Shown one piece after another: positions 1 through 7,997 of a stretch of DNA of 64,000 bases. The notes under the pieces are model-generated. The model saw only the letters and a program-made list of their open reading frames with translations. It was not told where the DNA came from and made no database searches. Each line of letters begins with the position of its first letter. Within the stretch, counting starts at the first letter, position 1. Position numbers and translations under genes: made by a program. This DNA is from Pimelobacter simplex (GTDB lineage Bacteria > Actinomycetota > Actinomycetes > Propionibacteriales > Nocardioidaceae), in assembly GCF_024662235.1 (NCBI RefSeq), contig NZ_CP096276.1:4774001-4838000 (forward strand), read 5' to 3'.

Positions 1-746
1 CGGTCGCAGCCGCTGCGGAGCAGGATCGCCGGGGTCTCGACGGCCCCGGCGGCCAGCACCACGTGGTCGGCGGGCAGCGGGGTGCCGTCGACCAGGACGA
101 CGCCGACGACGGCGTCCCCCTCGCGCAGCAGCCGGTCGACGCGGGCCTCGGTCCGCAGCTCGACGGTGCCGCGGTCGAGCGCGGGCCGCAGGTAGACCTC
201 GGCGCTGGAGCGGCGGCCGAGCGCGTCGGCGTTGCGCCACAGCGTGCCGCCGCCGTCGTCGGGGGTCAGGGTGTCGACGCCCGTGGTCAGGCCGAGCGCG
301 CCGGCGGCGTCGACGAGCGCCCGGTCCATCGGCGTGTAGTCCTCGGCCGGGGTGGCGACCAGGTCGCGGGCGAGCCGCTCGAAGGTCGGCGCGACGGCGT
401 CCCAGGACCAGTCGTCGAGGCCGTAGTGCTCGGCCCAGCGGTCGTAGTCGCGCGGCAGCCCGGGCAGGGCCAGCATCGCGTTGACCGACGACGAGCCGCC
501 GACACCGCGGCCGCGGTGGTACTGCCGCGGCGCGTCACCGGCGAGGCGGGTGGCGACCAGGCCCGGGTCGAAGGCCTCGGGCGAGACCATCGCGTCCATC
601 CAGTTCGCCGAGGCGAGCCGGGTGCCGGTCGCGGTGCCCTGCCAGTCGGGGCCGGCCTCGAGCAGCACGACCTCGTGCTCCTCGCTCAACCGGGCGGCGG
701 CGACGCAACCGGCGCTGCCGGCTCCGACGATGATGATGCGTGCCAT
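1..746 (-). CDS. GMC-family FAD oxidoreductase, C-terminus cut by window edge
   Basis: The reading frame starts at ATG 746 behind a GGAGAG ribosome site and stays open to base 1, giving about 248 N-terminal residues of a protein that is usually 500 or more. The N-terminus reads MARIIIVGAGSAGCV, the FAD-binding Rossmann motif. It is followed by the GMC signature RGRGVGGSSSVNAML (about residues 78-92) and a second motif, VLAAGAVETPAILLRSG, near the cut end. GMC enzymes oxidise alcohols, sugars or amines using FAD. The gene lies 33 bp downstream of the MftD-like oxidase and is probably co-transcribed with it. MftG, the mycofactocin GMC protein, is a possible relative, but the visible half does not settle this. 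Substrate unknown. Confidence 0.88.
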   Translation of the reverse strand, partial: MARIIIVGAGSAGCVAAARLSEEHEVVLLEAGPDWQGTATGTRLASANWMDAMVSPEAFDPGLVATRLAGDAPRQYHRGRGVGGSSSVNAMLALPGLPRDYDRWAEHYGLDDWSWDAVAPTFERLARDLVATPAEDYTPMDRALVDAAGALGLTTGVDTLTPDDGGGTLWRNADALGRRSSAEVYLRPALDRGTVELRTEARVDRLLREGDAVVGVVLVDGTPLPADHVVLAAGAVETPAILLRSGCD

Positions 747-779
747 CTGCTCTCTCCGTTCCGTGGGTCGCCAGGCGGG

Positions 780-1961
780 TCAGCTCGCCGGCGGGACGAA
801 GAAGTGCGGGTTGAGCACCATCAGGTCCTCGCGGCTCAGCTCCGAGATCGAGCTGCGCCCGATACCGAACATGGTCTCGCGGATGCCGCTGCGCAGGATC
901 TGCAGGACCTCGTGGACGCCGTCCTCGCCGTTGACCGCGAGGCCGTAGAGGAAGGCGCGGCCCACGAAGACGGCCCGGGCACCGAGCGCGAGCGCCTTGA
1001 CGACGTCCGAGCCACGGCGGATGCCGCCGTCGAGGGTGACCTCGACCTGGTCGCCGACCGCGTCGACGATGCTCGGCAGGTAGCGCAGCGGCGAGGGGCT
1101 GCCGTCGATGTTGTTGCCGCCGTGGTTGGAGATGCCGATGGCGTCGGCACCCAGGTCGACGCAGAGCTTGGCGTCCTTGACCGTGTTGATGCCCTTGACC
1201 ATGAACGGGCCGCCCCACAGCTCACGGAGCCACTTGACGTCGTCCCAGGTGGGGGCGGGCGTCTCCTCGAAGCGCGACCACGCGGCGCCGAAGTACGGCG
1301 TCGAGCCGTCGAGCTCGAACAGGTTGGGCACCTTGAGGTCGGGGATCCGGCCGCGGCGCAGGTAGCTGCCGAACCAGAGCGGCCGGGAGAGCGCCTCGGG
1401 CGCGAGCTCGGTCATCGTGCGCAGCTTCATGTCGCTCGGCGGGGCCGGGGGCACGCCCCAGTCGCGGCGCGGGGTGTGCGACCAGTCGAGGGTGACGATG
1501 AGCGCCTTGGCGCCGGCGGCACGGGCCGCCTCGACGCGGGCCTCGATCTCGGCCTTGGTGCCGACCCAGTAGAGCTGGAAGATCGTCTTGTCGTTGGCGC
1601 GGGCGACCTCGGTGACCGGGTCGGAGGCCCACGAGCTGAGGCCGACCGCCGTCCCGGCGCGGGCGGCGGCGCGGGCGACACCGATCTCACCGTCGGGGTG
1701 GATCGCCTGGGCACCGACCGGGGAGATGACGACCGGGAAGTCGATGTCGAGACCCAGCAGGGAGGTCTTCAGGTCGATGCTCGTCGGCCGGTCGAAGACC
1801 GTGGGCGAGAAGCCGAGCTCGTTGAACGCCTGGATGTTCTCGTCCAGCGTCCAGCCCTGCTCGTTGCCGGCCTTGACGGCCAGCCAGACCGCACGCGGCA
1901 GCCGACGCTTGGCCAGTCGCTCGGCCTCCGCGAGGTTGCGGAACCGGATGCGCTTGCTCAT
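780..1961 (-). CDS. MftD-like FMN-dependent alpha-hydroxy-acid oxidase family protein
   Basis: A 393-residue protein of the FMN-dependent alpha-hydroxy-acid dehydrogenase family. ATG 1961 follows AAGGAG. Visible motifs are LDWSHTPRRDWG, the active-site His region SNHGGNN, and the FMN phosphate-binding stretch LDGGIRRGSDVVKAL followed by GARAVFVGRAFLYGLA. Segment for segment it resembles mycobacterial LldD1/MftD (pre-mycofactocin synthase) more than classical lactate oxidases. No mftA, mftB, mftC, mftE or mftF gene is visible, and the next gene downstream is a GMC oxidoreductase. It may therefore be an MftD paralogue with another substrate. It is divergent from the glutamine-synthetase-like operon, which suggests a joint pathway. 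Confidence 0.85.
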   Translation of the reverse strand: MSKRIRFRNLAEAERLAKRRLPRAVWLAVKAGNEQGWTLDENIQAFNELGFSPTVFDRPTSIDLKTSLLGLDIDFPVVISPVGAQAIHPDGEIGVARAAARAGTAVGLSSWASDPVTEVARANDKTIFQLYWVGTKAEIEARVEAARAAGAKALIVTLDWSHTPRRDWGVPPAPPSDMKLRTMTELAPEALSRPLWFGSYLRRGRIPDLKVPNLFELDGSTPYFGAAWSRFEETPAPTWDDVKWLRELWGGPFMVKGINTVKDAKLCVDLGADAIGISNHGGNNIDGSPSPLRYLPSIVDAVGDQVEVTLDGGIRRGSDVVKALALGARAVFVGRAFLYGLAVNGEDGVHEVLQILRSGIRETMFGIGRSSISELSREDLMVLNPHFFVPPAS

Positions 1962-2006
1962 CGGGGAACTCCTTCGACAGTGGTGAGACCCGGATCACCG
2001 TAGGCT

Positions 2007-2016
2007 GAAACGTTTC
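2007..2016. promoter_or_regulatory. GAAACGTTTC palindrome, LacI-type operator candidate
   Basis: A perfect 10-bp palindrome with a central CG lies 45 bp upstream of the MftD-like start, inside the 249-bp divergent gap. The form resembles LacI-family half-sites. No LacI gene is present in the window, so the regulator is unknown. Confidence 0.35.
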
Positions 2017-2130
2017 TTACGGCAATACCCTTCGGAGAACTTTCTGTAACGGCCGTGCCAGTCCCGCGCACCCGGGATGAGATGATCGAGAGCAGCACAG
2101 ATTCGTAACGTCCATTGCAGAACCGATCTC

Positions 2131-2159
2131 TTGACCTGATCCTGTAATGCGTGTACCAA
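2131..2159 (+). promoter_or_regulatory. candidate promoter of the ligase/amidohydrolase operon
   Basis: TTGACC (2131-2136) and TACCAA (2154-2159) are separated by 17 bp, upstream of the ATG at 2211. The -35 is good and the -10 imperfect. It is the only clear sigma-70-like pair found in this divergent gap. Confidence 0.35.
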
Positions 2160-2210
2160 TCGTGCTAGCCGGTGCGCGGACGTACCTGCTCCCGACCGAG
2201 AAGGTGGACG

Positions 2211-3503
2211 ATGACCCCCGACCAGACGCTCTTCGTCGCGACCAGCGACCTCGCCGGCCAGCTGCGCGGACGCTCGGTGCCCGCGGCCGCCGCGGACTCC
2301 GTCCTCCAGCGCGGCGTCGGCTGGGTTCCCGCGGACCTGGCCATCACCGCCTTCGGCACGATCGCGCCCAACGTCTTCGGCTCGACCGGCGACCTCAAGC
2401 TGATGCCCGACGCCTCGACCCGGGTCGAGATCCCCGCCCGCGGCGAGGACCCTGCGGTGTCGCTGGTGCTCGCCGACCAGACCGAGTCCGACGGCTCCCC
2501 CTGGGCGTGCTGCCCGCGGACGTTCGCGCGCCAGGCACTCGACGACCTGCGCGCCGCCACCGGGCTCGAGGTGACCGCCTCGTTCGAGCACGAGTTCATG
2601 GTCGACGGGCTGCCCGCGACCGCGCCCTTCTCGTTCGCCCGGCACCGCAGCATCGAGCCCTTCGGCTCCGAGCTGGTCGCACTGCTGGCCGCGACCGGCC
2701 TCCAGCCCGAGAACTGGCTCCCCGAGTACGGCGCCGACCAGTTCGAGGTGACCCTCGAGCCGGCGCCCGGCCTGGCCGCCGCCGACCGCGCCGTGCTGGT
2801 CAAGGAGCTCGTCCGCGACCTGGCCCGCCGGCACGGCCGCACCGTCACCTTCGCCCCGCTCACCCACCCCGACGGCAGCGGCAACGGCGTCCACGTGCAC
2901 CTCTCGCTCCAGACCGCCGACGGCGCCCCGGCGCTCTATGACCCGGCCGCCCCCGCGGCGCTGAGCGAGGTCGGCCGGCGCTTCGCCGCGGGCATCCTCG
3001 CCCACGCCCAGGCGCTGCTCGCCTTCACCGCGCCCAGCCCGGTGTCGTACCTGCGGCTGACCCCGCACCGCTGGAGCGCCGGCGGCGTCTTCCTCGCCGA
3101 GCGCAACCGCGAGGCGCTCCTGCGCATCTGCCCGACCAGCACCGCCGGCGGCGGCAACCCCGCGCGCCAGTACAACCTGGAGTTCCGCGCCGCCGACGCG
3201 ACCGCGAACCCCTGGCTCACCCTCGGCGTGCTCATCCGGGCCGGCCTGGCCGGCATCACCGGCGAGCTGCCCGACCCGACCATCTGGCCCGAGACGGTCA
3301 CCGAGGACGAGCTGGCCGGCGTACCGCTGCTGCCCAAGGACCTCCCCGCCGCCCTCGACGACCTGGCCGCCGACCCGGTCGTCACCGGCTGGTTCCACCC
3401 CGACCTGCTCGACACCCACGTCTCCGTCAAGCGCGCCGAGCTCGCCGCCGTGGCCGAGCTGTCCGACGTCGAGCGCTGCGCGAGGTTCGCCGATGTCTAC
3501 TGA
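2211..3503 (+). CDS. glutamine synthetase-like gamma-glutamyl ligase
   Basis: A 430-residue type I glutamine-synthetase fold protein. ATG 2211 is chosen because AAGGTGG precedes it; an in-frame ATG at 2172 has no such site. Metal- and substrate-site motifs are present: FEHEF (125-129), EYGADQFEV (172-180), GNGVHVHLSL (224-233) and NLEFRAADATANPW (322-335). It differs from housekeeping GlnA, with a short divergent N-terminus and VSYLRLTPHRW in place of the NSYKR region. It therefore belongs with the GS-like enzymes (FluG C-terminal half, IpuC, gamma-glutamylpolyamine synthetases) that attach glutamate to amines. It overlaps the amidohydrolase gene by 11 bp. Joint action on an amine is inferred; the amine is unknown. 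Confidence 0.85.
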   Translation: MTPDQTLFVATSDLAGQLRGRSVPAAAADSVLQRGVGWVPADLAITAFGTIAPNVFGSTGDLKLMPDASTRVEIPARGEDPAVSLVLADQTESDGSPWACCPRTFARQALDDLRAATGLEVTASFEHEFMVDGLPATAPFSFARHRSIEPFGSELVALLAATGLQPENWLPEYGADQFEVTLEPAPGLAAADRAVLVKELVRDLARRHGRTVTFAPLTHPDGSGNGVHVHLSLQTADGAPALYDPAAPAALSEVGRRFAAGILAHAQALLAFTAPSPVSYLRLTPHRWSAGGVFLAERNREALLRICPTSTAGGGNPARQYNLEFRAADATANPWLTLGVLIRAGLAGITGELPDPTIWPETVTEDELAGVPLLPKDLPAALDDLAADPVVTGWFHPDLLDTHVSVKRAELAAVAELSDVERCARFADVY

Positions 3504-4650
3504 TCCCTCCCCCGCGCTCGCCGAGGCGATCGGCGCGCTGCGCCTGGTCGACCACCACGTGCACTCCGCGCTCGCGGCCCCCGTCGGGCTGGCCGAGCTC
3601 GGCGACCTGCTCACCGAGTCCGACCGGCCGGCCGCGGCCGGCACCTCGCCCTTCGACACCCAGGTCGCGTTCGCCGTACGACGGCACTGCGCGCCGCTGC
3701 TCGGCCTCGACCCGCACGCCCCCGTCGAGGACTACGTCGCCGCGCGCGCCGCACTCCCCACCGACGAGGTCGACCGGCGCCTGCTCGGCGCGGCCGGCGT
3801 CGAGCGCTGGCTGATCGACACCGGCTTCCGCGGTGACGCCCTGGTCAGCCTCGACGACTTCGGCGCCCGGGTCCCCGGCGCGTCCGTCGAGGAGATCGTT
3901 CGCCTGGAGACCGTGCTCGAGTCGGTGGCCCGCGACGGCGACGCCGCCGGCCTCGAGGACCGCTTCCTCGCTGCTCTCGCGCGCGCCACCGCCGGCGCCG
4001 CGGGCCTGAAGTCGGTCATCGCCTACCGGCACGGCTTCGAGTTCGACCCTGCGCGGCCCTCGTCCGACGAGGTTCGCGAGGCCGCGTCGCACTGGCTCGC
4101 CGCGCTCGAGGACGAGACCGTCGTCCCCCGCGTCGACCACCCGGTCCTGCTGCGGATGCTGCTCTGGCACGGCATCGACACCGGCCTGCCGATCCAGCTC
4201 CACGCCGGCTTCGGCGACCCCGACCTCGACCTGCGCCGCTGCGACCCGCTGCTGCTCGCCGACTGGCTGCGCCTCGTGGAGCCGTCGGGCAGCGACGTCC
4301 TGCTGCTGCACTGCTACCCCTTCCAGCGCCAGGCGGGCTTCCTGGCCCAGGCGTTCCCGCACGTCTACCTCGACGTCGGTCTCGCGGTGAACTACACCGG
4401 CGCCGCCTCCCCCGCGGTGCTGGCCGAGTCGCTCGAGCTCGCGCCGTTCGGCAAGGTCCTCTACTCCTCCGACGCCTGGGGTCCCTCCGAGCTGCACCTG
4501 CTCGGTGCCGTGCTCTGGCGGCGCGGGATGACCGAGGTCCTCTCCCGCTGGGTCGCCACCGGCGAGTGGTCGGTCGCGGACGCGGTCCGCGTCGCCACCC
4601 TGGTCGGCCGCGACAACGCCGAACGCGTCTACGGAGGCCGTCGTGGCTGA
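3493..4650 (+). CDS. amidohydrolase, FluG N-terminal-half type
   Basis: A 385-residue metal-dependent amidohydrolase. Ligand motifs appear in order: DHHVH (20-24), the lysine in LKSVIAYRHG, IQLHAGFGD, LLLHCYPF and YSSDAWG, the last carrying the catalytic Asp. Fungal FluG carries this kind of domain fused in front of a glutamine-synthetase domain. Here the two are separate genes that overlap by 11 bp, with the ligase first. That is strong context for a shared gamma-glutamyl intermediate: the ligase makes an amide and this enzyme could cleave it. It overlaps the next gene by 8 bp. Confidence 0.82.
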   Translation: MSTDPSPALAEAIGALRLVDHHVHSALAAPVGLAELGDLLTESDRPAAAGTSPFDTQVAFAVRRHCAPLLGLDPHAPVEDYVAARAALPTDEVDRRLLGAAGVERWLIDTGFRGDALVSLDDFGARVPGASVEEIVRLETVLESVARDGDAAGLEDRFLAALARATAGAAGLKSVIAYRHGFEFDPARPSSDEVREAASHWLAALEDETVVPRVDHPVLLRMLLWHGIDTGLPIQLHAGFGDPDLDLRRCDPLLLADWLRLVEPSGSDVLLLHCYPFQRQAGFLAQAFPHVYLDVGLAVNYTGAASPAVLAESLELAPFGKVLYSSDAWGPSELHLLGAVLWRRGMTEVLSRWVATGEWSVADAVRVATLVGRDNAERVYGGRRG

Positions 4651-5806
4651 CATCTGGGCCGTCCTCGACAGCCACCTCGCCGAGGCCGCCGTGCTGCGCC
4701 AGGCCCTGCACCAGCAGCCGGACCTCTCCGGCGACGAGTCCCTCACCCGCGACCTCGTGCTCCAGGCGCTGCCCGGTACGTCGACGCCGGTCAAGGTCGC
4801 CGAGACCGGCGCCGTGCTCCGGATCGGCGGGCCCGGCCCCTGCGTCGGCGTCCGCGGCGAGATGGACGCGCTGCCCGTCACCGAGGCGACCGGCGTCCCC
4901 TGGACCTCCCAGAACCCCGGTGTCATGCACGCCTGCGGGCACGACGTCCACCTGGCCGCGCTCGTCGCGGTGGCCCGGACGATCCACGAGGTCGGCGCCC
5001 CGGTGCCGCTGCTCGTCGTGCTCCAGCCGCGCGAGGAGACCTATCCCTCCGGCGCCAAGGACATCGCCGAGCACGGCGTGCTCGACGCCGAGGAGTGCGT
5101 CGTGATGATCGGCGCCCACATCCAGCCGGCGCTGCCGGCCGGCGTCGTCGCCTGCGTGCCGGGCGGGGTCAACGCCTCGTCCGACGAGTTCGAGATCGTC
5201 GTGCGCGGCGAGTCCGGGCATGCGGCGTACCCGCACCTGGCCGACGATCCGCTGCTCGCCCTGGCCGAGACCGTGGTCGCGCTCCAGAGCGTGGTCAGCC
5301 GGTCGGTCGACCCGATGCGCTCGGCCGTCGTGGGCGTCTCGTCGTTCCAGGCCGGCCAGGCCGCGAACGTCGTACCGGACGTCGCGCGGGCCACCGGCAC
5401 CATCCGGGCCCTCGCCTCCGAGACCCGCGCCCTGCTCCACGAGCGGATCGTGTCGGTCTCCGAGAACATCGCCCGCGCGCACGACTGCGAGGCCGAGGTC
5501 CGGATCACCGTCGGCGAGCCGGTCCTCGAGAACGACCCGCGCCTCGTCGAGGTCGTCGCCGCCCAGCTCAGCTCCCAGGGCATGCCGGTCTCGACCGACC
5601 TGCGCTCGCTCGGCGCCGACGACTTCTCGTTCTTCTCCGAGCGGATGCCGGCGACGATGATGTTCGTCGGCAGCGAGACCGACACCTCGCTGCACACGGC
5701 GACCTTCCTGCCCAGCGAGGCGGACCTGCGGGCCGTCGCGCGGGCGCTGCTCGCGGGCTACCTCGGCGGCGCGGCGCGGGTGGCCGAGGGGATCGTCACG
5801 CCCTGA
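4643..5806 (+). CDS. M20-family metal-dependent amidohydrolase
   Basis: A 387-residue M20D-type hydrolase starting at GTG 4643, five bases after GGAGG. Metal and catalytic motifs are GEMDALPV, MHACGHDVHLA, the catalytic Glu pair in LQPREETYPSG, and a C-terminal SLHTATFLP. The dimerisation-domain motif GESGHAAYPHLADDPL lies in between. Members hydrolyse N-acyl amino acids, indole-acetyl-amino acids or similar amides. Being translationally coupled to the ligase and FluG-type genes, it probably acts on an amide from the same pathway. It is the last gene of this rightward operon and ends 2 bp before the convergent permease gene. Confidence 0.88.
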   Translation: MADIWAVLDSHLAEAAVLRQALHQQPDLSGDESLTRDLVLQALPGTSTPVKVAETGAVLRIGGPGPCVGVRGEMDALPVTEATGVPWTSQNPGVMHACGHDVHLAALVAVARTIHEVGAPVPLLVVLQPREETYPSGAKDIAEHGVLDAEECVVMIGAHIQPALPAGVVACVPGGVNASSDEFEIVVRGESGHAAYPHLADDPLLALAETVVALQSVVSRSVDPMRSAVVGVSSFQAGQAANVVPDVARATGTIRALASETRALLHERIVSVSENIARAHDCEAEVRITVGEPVLENDPRLVEVVAAQLSSQGMPVSTDLRSLGADDFSFFSERMPATMMFVGSETDTSLHTATFLPSEADLRAVARALLAGYLGGAARVAEGIVTP

Positions 5807-5808
5807 GC

Positions 5809-7245
5809 TCAGGCCGCCACCACGGCGACCACGGCCGCGCGTCGTACGGGATCGGCCCAGCGACGCGCGGCCCGCACGATCCGCAGCGCCGAGACGGCGA
5901 GCAAGACCGCCGCCGCGGCGAGGAGCAGGTCGATCCGGGCCGCACCGGCCAGCCCGCCGAGCAGCAGCCCGGTCAGGGTCGTGGCGACGGCGAGCCGGAT
6001 CGAGTAGCCGACCATCGCCAGCGGCGGCGCCGGCGTGGCCCGTGCCGAGCGGAGGTCGACCGCGTGGGGCCGAGCCGCGGACCAGCGCAGCGCCGCGGAG
6101 ACGGCCTGGCCGACCACCACCGCGAGCGCGAGGACGACGGCGAGCGCCTCCGCCGCGGACGGCCGCCCCGCGCGCACCGCCCCCAGCACCAGCGTGAGCA
6201 GGCCGCCCCCGAGGAGCACCTCGGCCAGCACCCACACCCGGGCGGCCACGACCGTGCCCGGCGGCACCGGCAGCGACTCGCGCCAGAGCAGGCCACGGCC
6301 GTCGAGGCACCACAGGTTCACCCCGAAGAGCAGCACGCAGCCCGACGCCACCAGGCCCGGCATCAGCACGAGCATCGGCCACTCCAGCCCGCCCGCCAGG
6401 GCGACCGCACCCGGCGCGACGCCGAGGAACAGCGTGCCCCGGCGCAGCGGGACGCTGCGCCACACCGAGGCCCGGTCGATCCGGCGCACCATGGCCAGGT
6501 CCGAGGCGGGCGTCGGCCGGGCGGGATGGAGCCGGGTCTCACGGCGTACCTCGTCGCGGGGCGCGAGCCGTGCGGCCGCCACGGCGAGGACCCCGCCGAG
6601 GGCGACCAGGGCACCGGCCGCGACGAGCAGCAGGACCACGGTGCTCGCCCGCGCCCCCGCTCCGCCGTCGACGATCACCGCGGCGACCGGCAGCGTCGGG
6701 GCGAGGCCGACACCGGCCAGCGGCAGCGCGAGCCAGGCGAGGACCCGGCGCCGGCGCAGCCACTCCGCGGCCCAGCCGACGGCCTGGGCCAGCGCGGTCA
6801 CGGCGAGCAGCCAGGCCAGCGTCACCGGCTGGGCCGCGACGCCGCCCGTCGCGGCCACCAGGCCGAGCAGCGCCCACGCCTGGATCAGCCAGCCCGCGCT
6901 CAGCGGGGCGAGCAGCAGCGCGCCGAGGTGGTCGGTGACCGGGCCGACCGGGTGCACCGCGGCCGGGTCCCGGGCCAGCAGCTCGCGACCTCCGCCCGCG
7001 GCCACCGCACCGCCGACGGCGACCAGGACGATCGCGGCGAGTGCCGGGCGGACCAGCCGGTCGAGGTCGCCGGGCACCGCGAACGCGGCCGGCAGCGTCG
7101 CCGCGGCCACGGTGACCACGACGAGCGCGGCCAGGGCGACCGCGACGGTGCGTGGGCGTCGTACGGTGGCGGCGCGGAACCACAGCAGGTGCCGCAGGTC
7201 CGCGCCCGAGCGGCGCAGCTCAGGCCAGGAGAGCGCGGTACGCAC
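5809..7245 (-). CDS. ABC transporter permease, ABC-2-like
   Basis: A 478-residue, very hydrophobic protein with roughly ten or more membrane segments starting near residue 33. It begins at GTG 7245, inside the end of the preceding ATPase gene (26-bp overlap), so the two are translationally coupled and surely form one exporter. No soluble domain or substrate motif is recognisable. Cargo unknown. Confidence 0.75.
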   Translation of the reverse strand: MRTALSWPELRRSGADLRHLLWFRAATVRRPRTVAVALAALVVVTVAAATLPAAFAVPGDLDRLVRPALAAIVLVAVGGAVAAGGGRELLARDPAAVHPVGPVTDHLGALLLAPLSAGWLIQAWALLGLVAATGGVAAQPVTLAWLLAVTALAQAVGWAAEWLRRRRVLAWLALPLAGVGLAPTLPVAAVIVDGGAGARASTVVLLLVAAGALVALGGVLAVAAARLAPRDEVRRETRLHPARPTPASDLAMVRRIDRASVWRSVPLRRGTLFLGVAPGAVALAGGLEWPMLVLMPGLVASGCVLLFGVNLWCLDGRGLLWRESLPVPPGTVVAARVWVLAEVLLGGGLLTLVLGAVRAGRPSAAEALAVVLALAVVVGQAVSAALRWSAARPHAVDLRSARATPAPPLAMVGYSIRLAVATTLTGLLLGGLAGAARIDLLLAAAAVLLAVSALRIVRAARRWADPVRRAAVVAVVAA

Positions 7246-7927
7246 GGGCGCCCTCGTCGCCGCTCATGAAGCCGGCCGGCACGGTCGCCATCCGGACCCC
7301 GCCACGCAGCACCGCGACCTCCGCGCACACCTGGACCGCGAGATCGCGCAGGTGGGTCGAGACCAGGACGCCCGCACCCCGCGAGCGCGCGTCCTCGATC
7401 ACGCCGAAGGTCGCCTCGACCCCGATCGGGTCGACGCCGTCGAAGGGCTCGTCGAGCAGCAGCACCGCCGGCTCGTGCAGCGCCGCGAGGACCACGCTCA
7501 GCCGCCGGCACATGCCGTGGCTGAAGCCCGCGGTCACCCGGTGCGCCACGCCGCCGAGGTCGAAGGTCTCCAGGAGCCGGCGCCCGCGGTCCTCCCAGCC
7601 GGTGAGCCGGCGCAGCCGGGCGCTCAGCTGGAGGTGCTCCCACGGCGTCGCCCGCGGCACCAGGCCGCCCACGTCGGGGCAGTAGCCGACCGCACGCTTG
7701 GCCTCGAGCGGCACCGCCCGGATGTCGTACCCGGCGACGTGGGCGGTGCCCCCGCTCGGCGGTACGACGCCCGCGAGCACCCGCATCGTCGTCGACTTGC
7801 CCGCGCCGTTGCGGCCGAGCAGCGCCAGCGCCTGGCCCGGCTCGACCCGCAGGTCCACGCCCGCCACGGCCTCGACCGTCCCGAACCGCACGCGCAGCCC
7901 GGTCACCTCGACCGCGGGCGTCGTCAC
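7220..7927 (-). CDS. ABC transporter ATP-binding protein
   Basis: A 235-residue ATPase reading from GTG 7927 (VTTPAVEVTGL). The frame stays open upstream, but that part is low-complexity Arg/Pro and antisense to the LCP gene, so it is excluded. Walker A is LLGRNGAGKST, Walker B is VLLLDEPFDGVDP and the H-loop is VSTHL. The signature is degenerate, FSHGMCRRLS instead of LSGGQ, as in many drug- or ABC-2-type exporters. It works with the overlapping permease. The start has GGGAG only 2 nt away, so the exact start is uncertain. Confidence 0.85.
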   Translation of the reverse strand: MTTPAVEVTGLRVRFGTVEAVAGVDLRVEPGQALALLGRNGAGKSTTMRVLAGVVPPSGGTAHVAGYDIRAVPLEAKRAVGYCPDVGGLVPRATPWEHLQLSARLRRLTGWEDRGRRLLETFDLGGVAHRVTAGFSHGMCRRLSVVLAALHEPAVLLLDEPFDGVDPIGVEATFGVIEDARSRGAGVLVSTHLRDLAVQVCAEVAVLRGGVRMATVPAGFMSGDEGARAYRALLA

Positions 7928-7997
7928 GACTCCCACGCCGGTGGGATCGGCACCGCCGGTCCGGACCTGAGCGGTCCGTGCGGACCGGGCCGCCCGG

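Noticed and set aside
1..1961. A mycofactocin biosynthesis cluster
   Set aside because: Only MftD-like and GMC genes are visible; mftA, mftB, mftC, mftE and mftF are not in the window and the order differs from the usual one.
63..2003. Long rightward open frame (646 codons)
   Set aside because: It is antisense to the GMC and MftD-like genes and translates to low-complexity Gly/Arg/Asp sequence with no domain.
7972..7987. Hairpin CGGTCC-GTGC-GGACCG after the LCP gene
   Set aside because: Only 6 bp of stem; such short GC repeats are common here, so it is not listed as a terminator.
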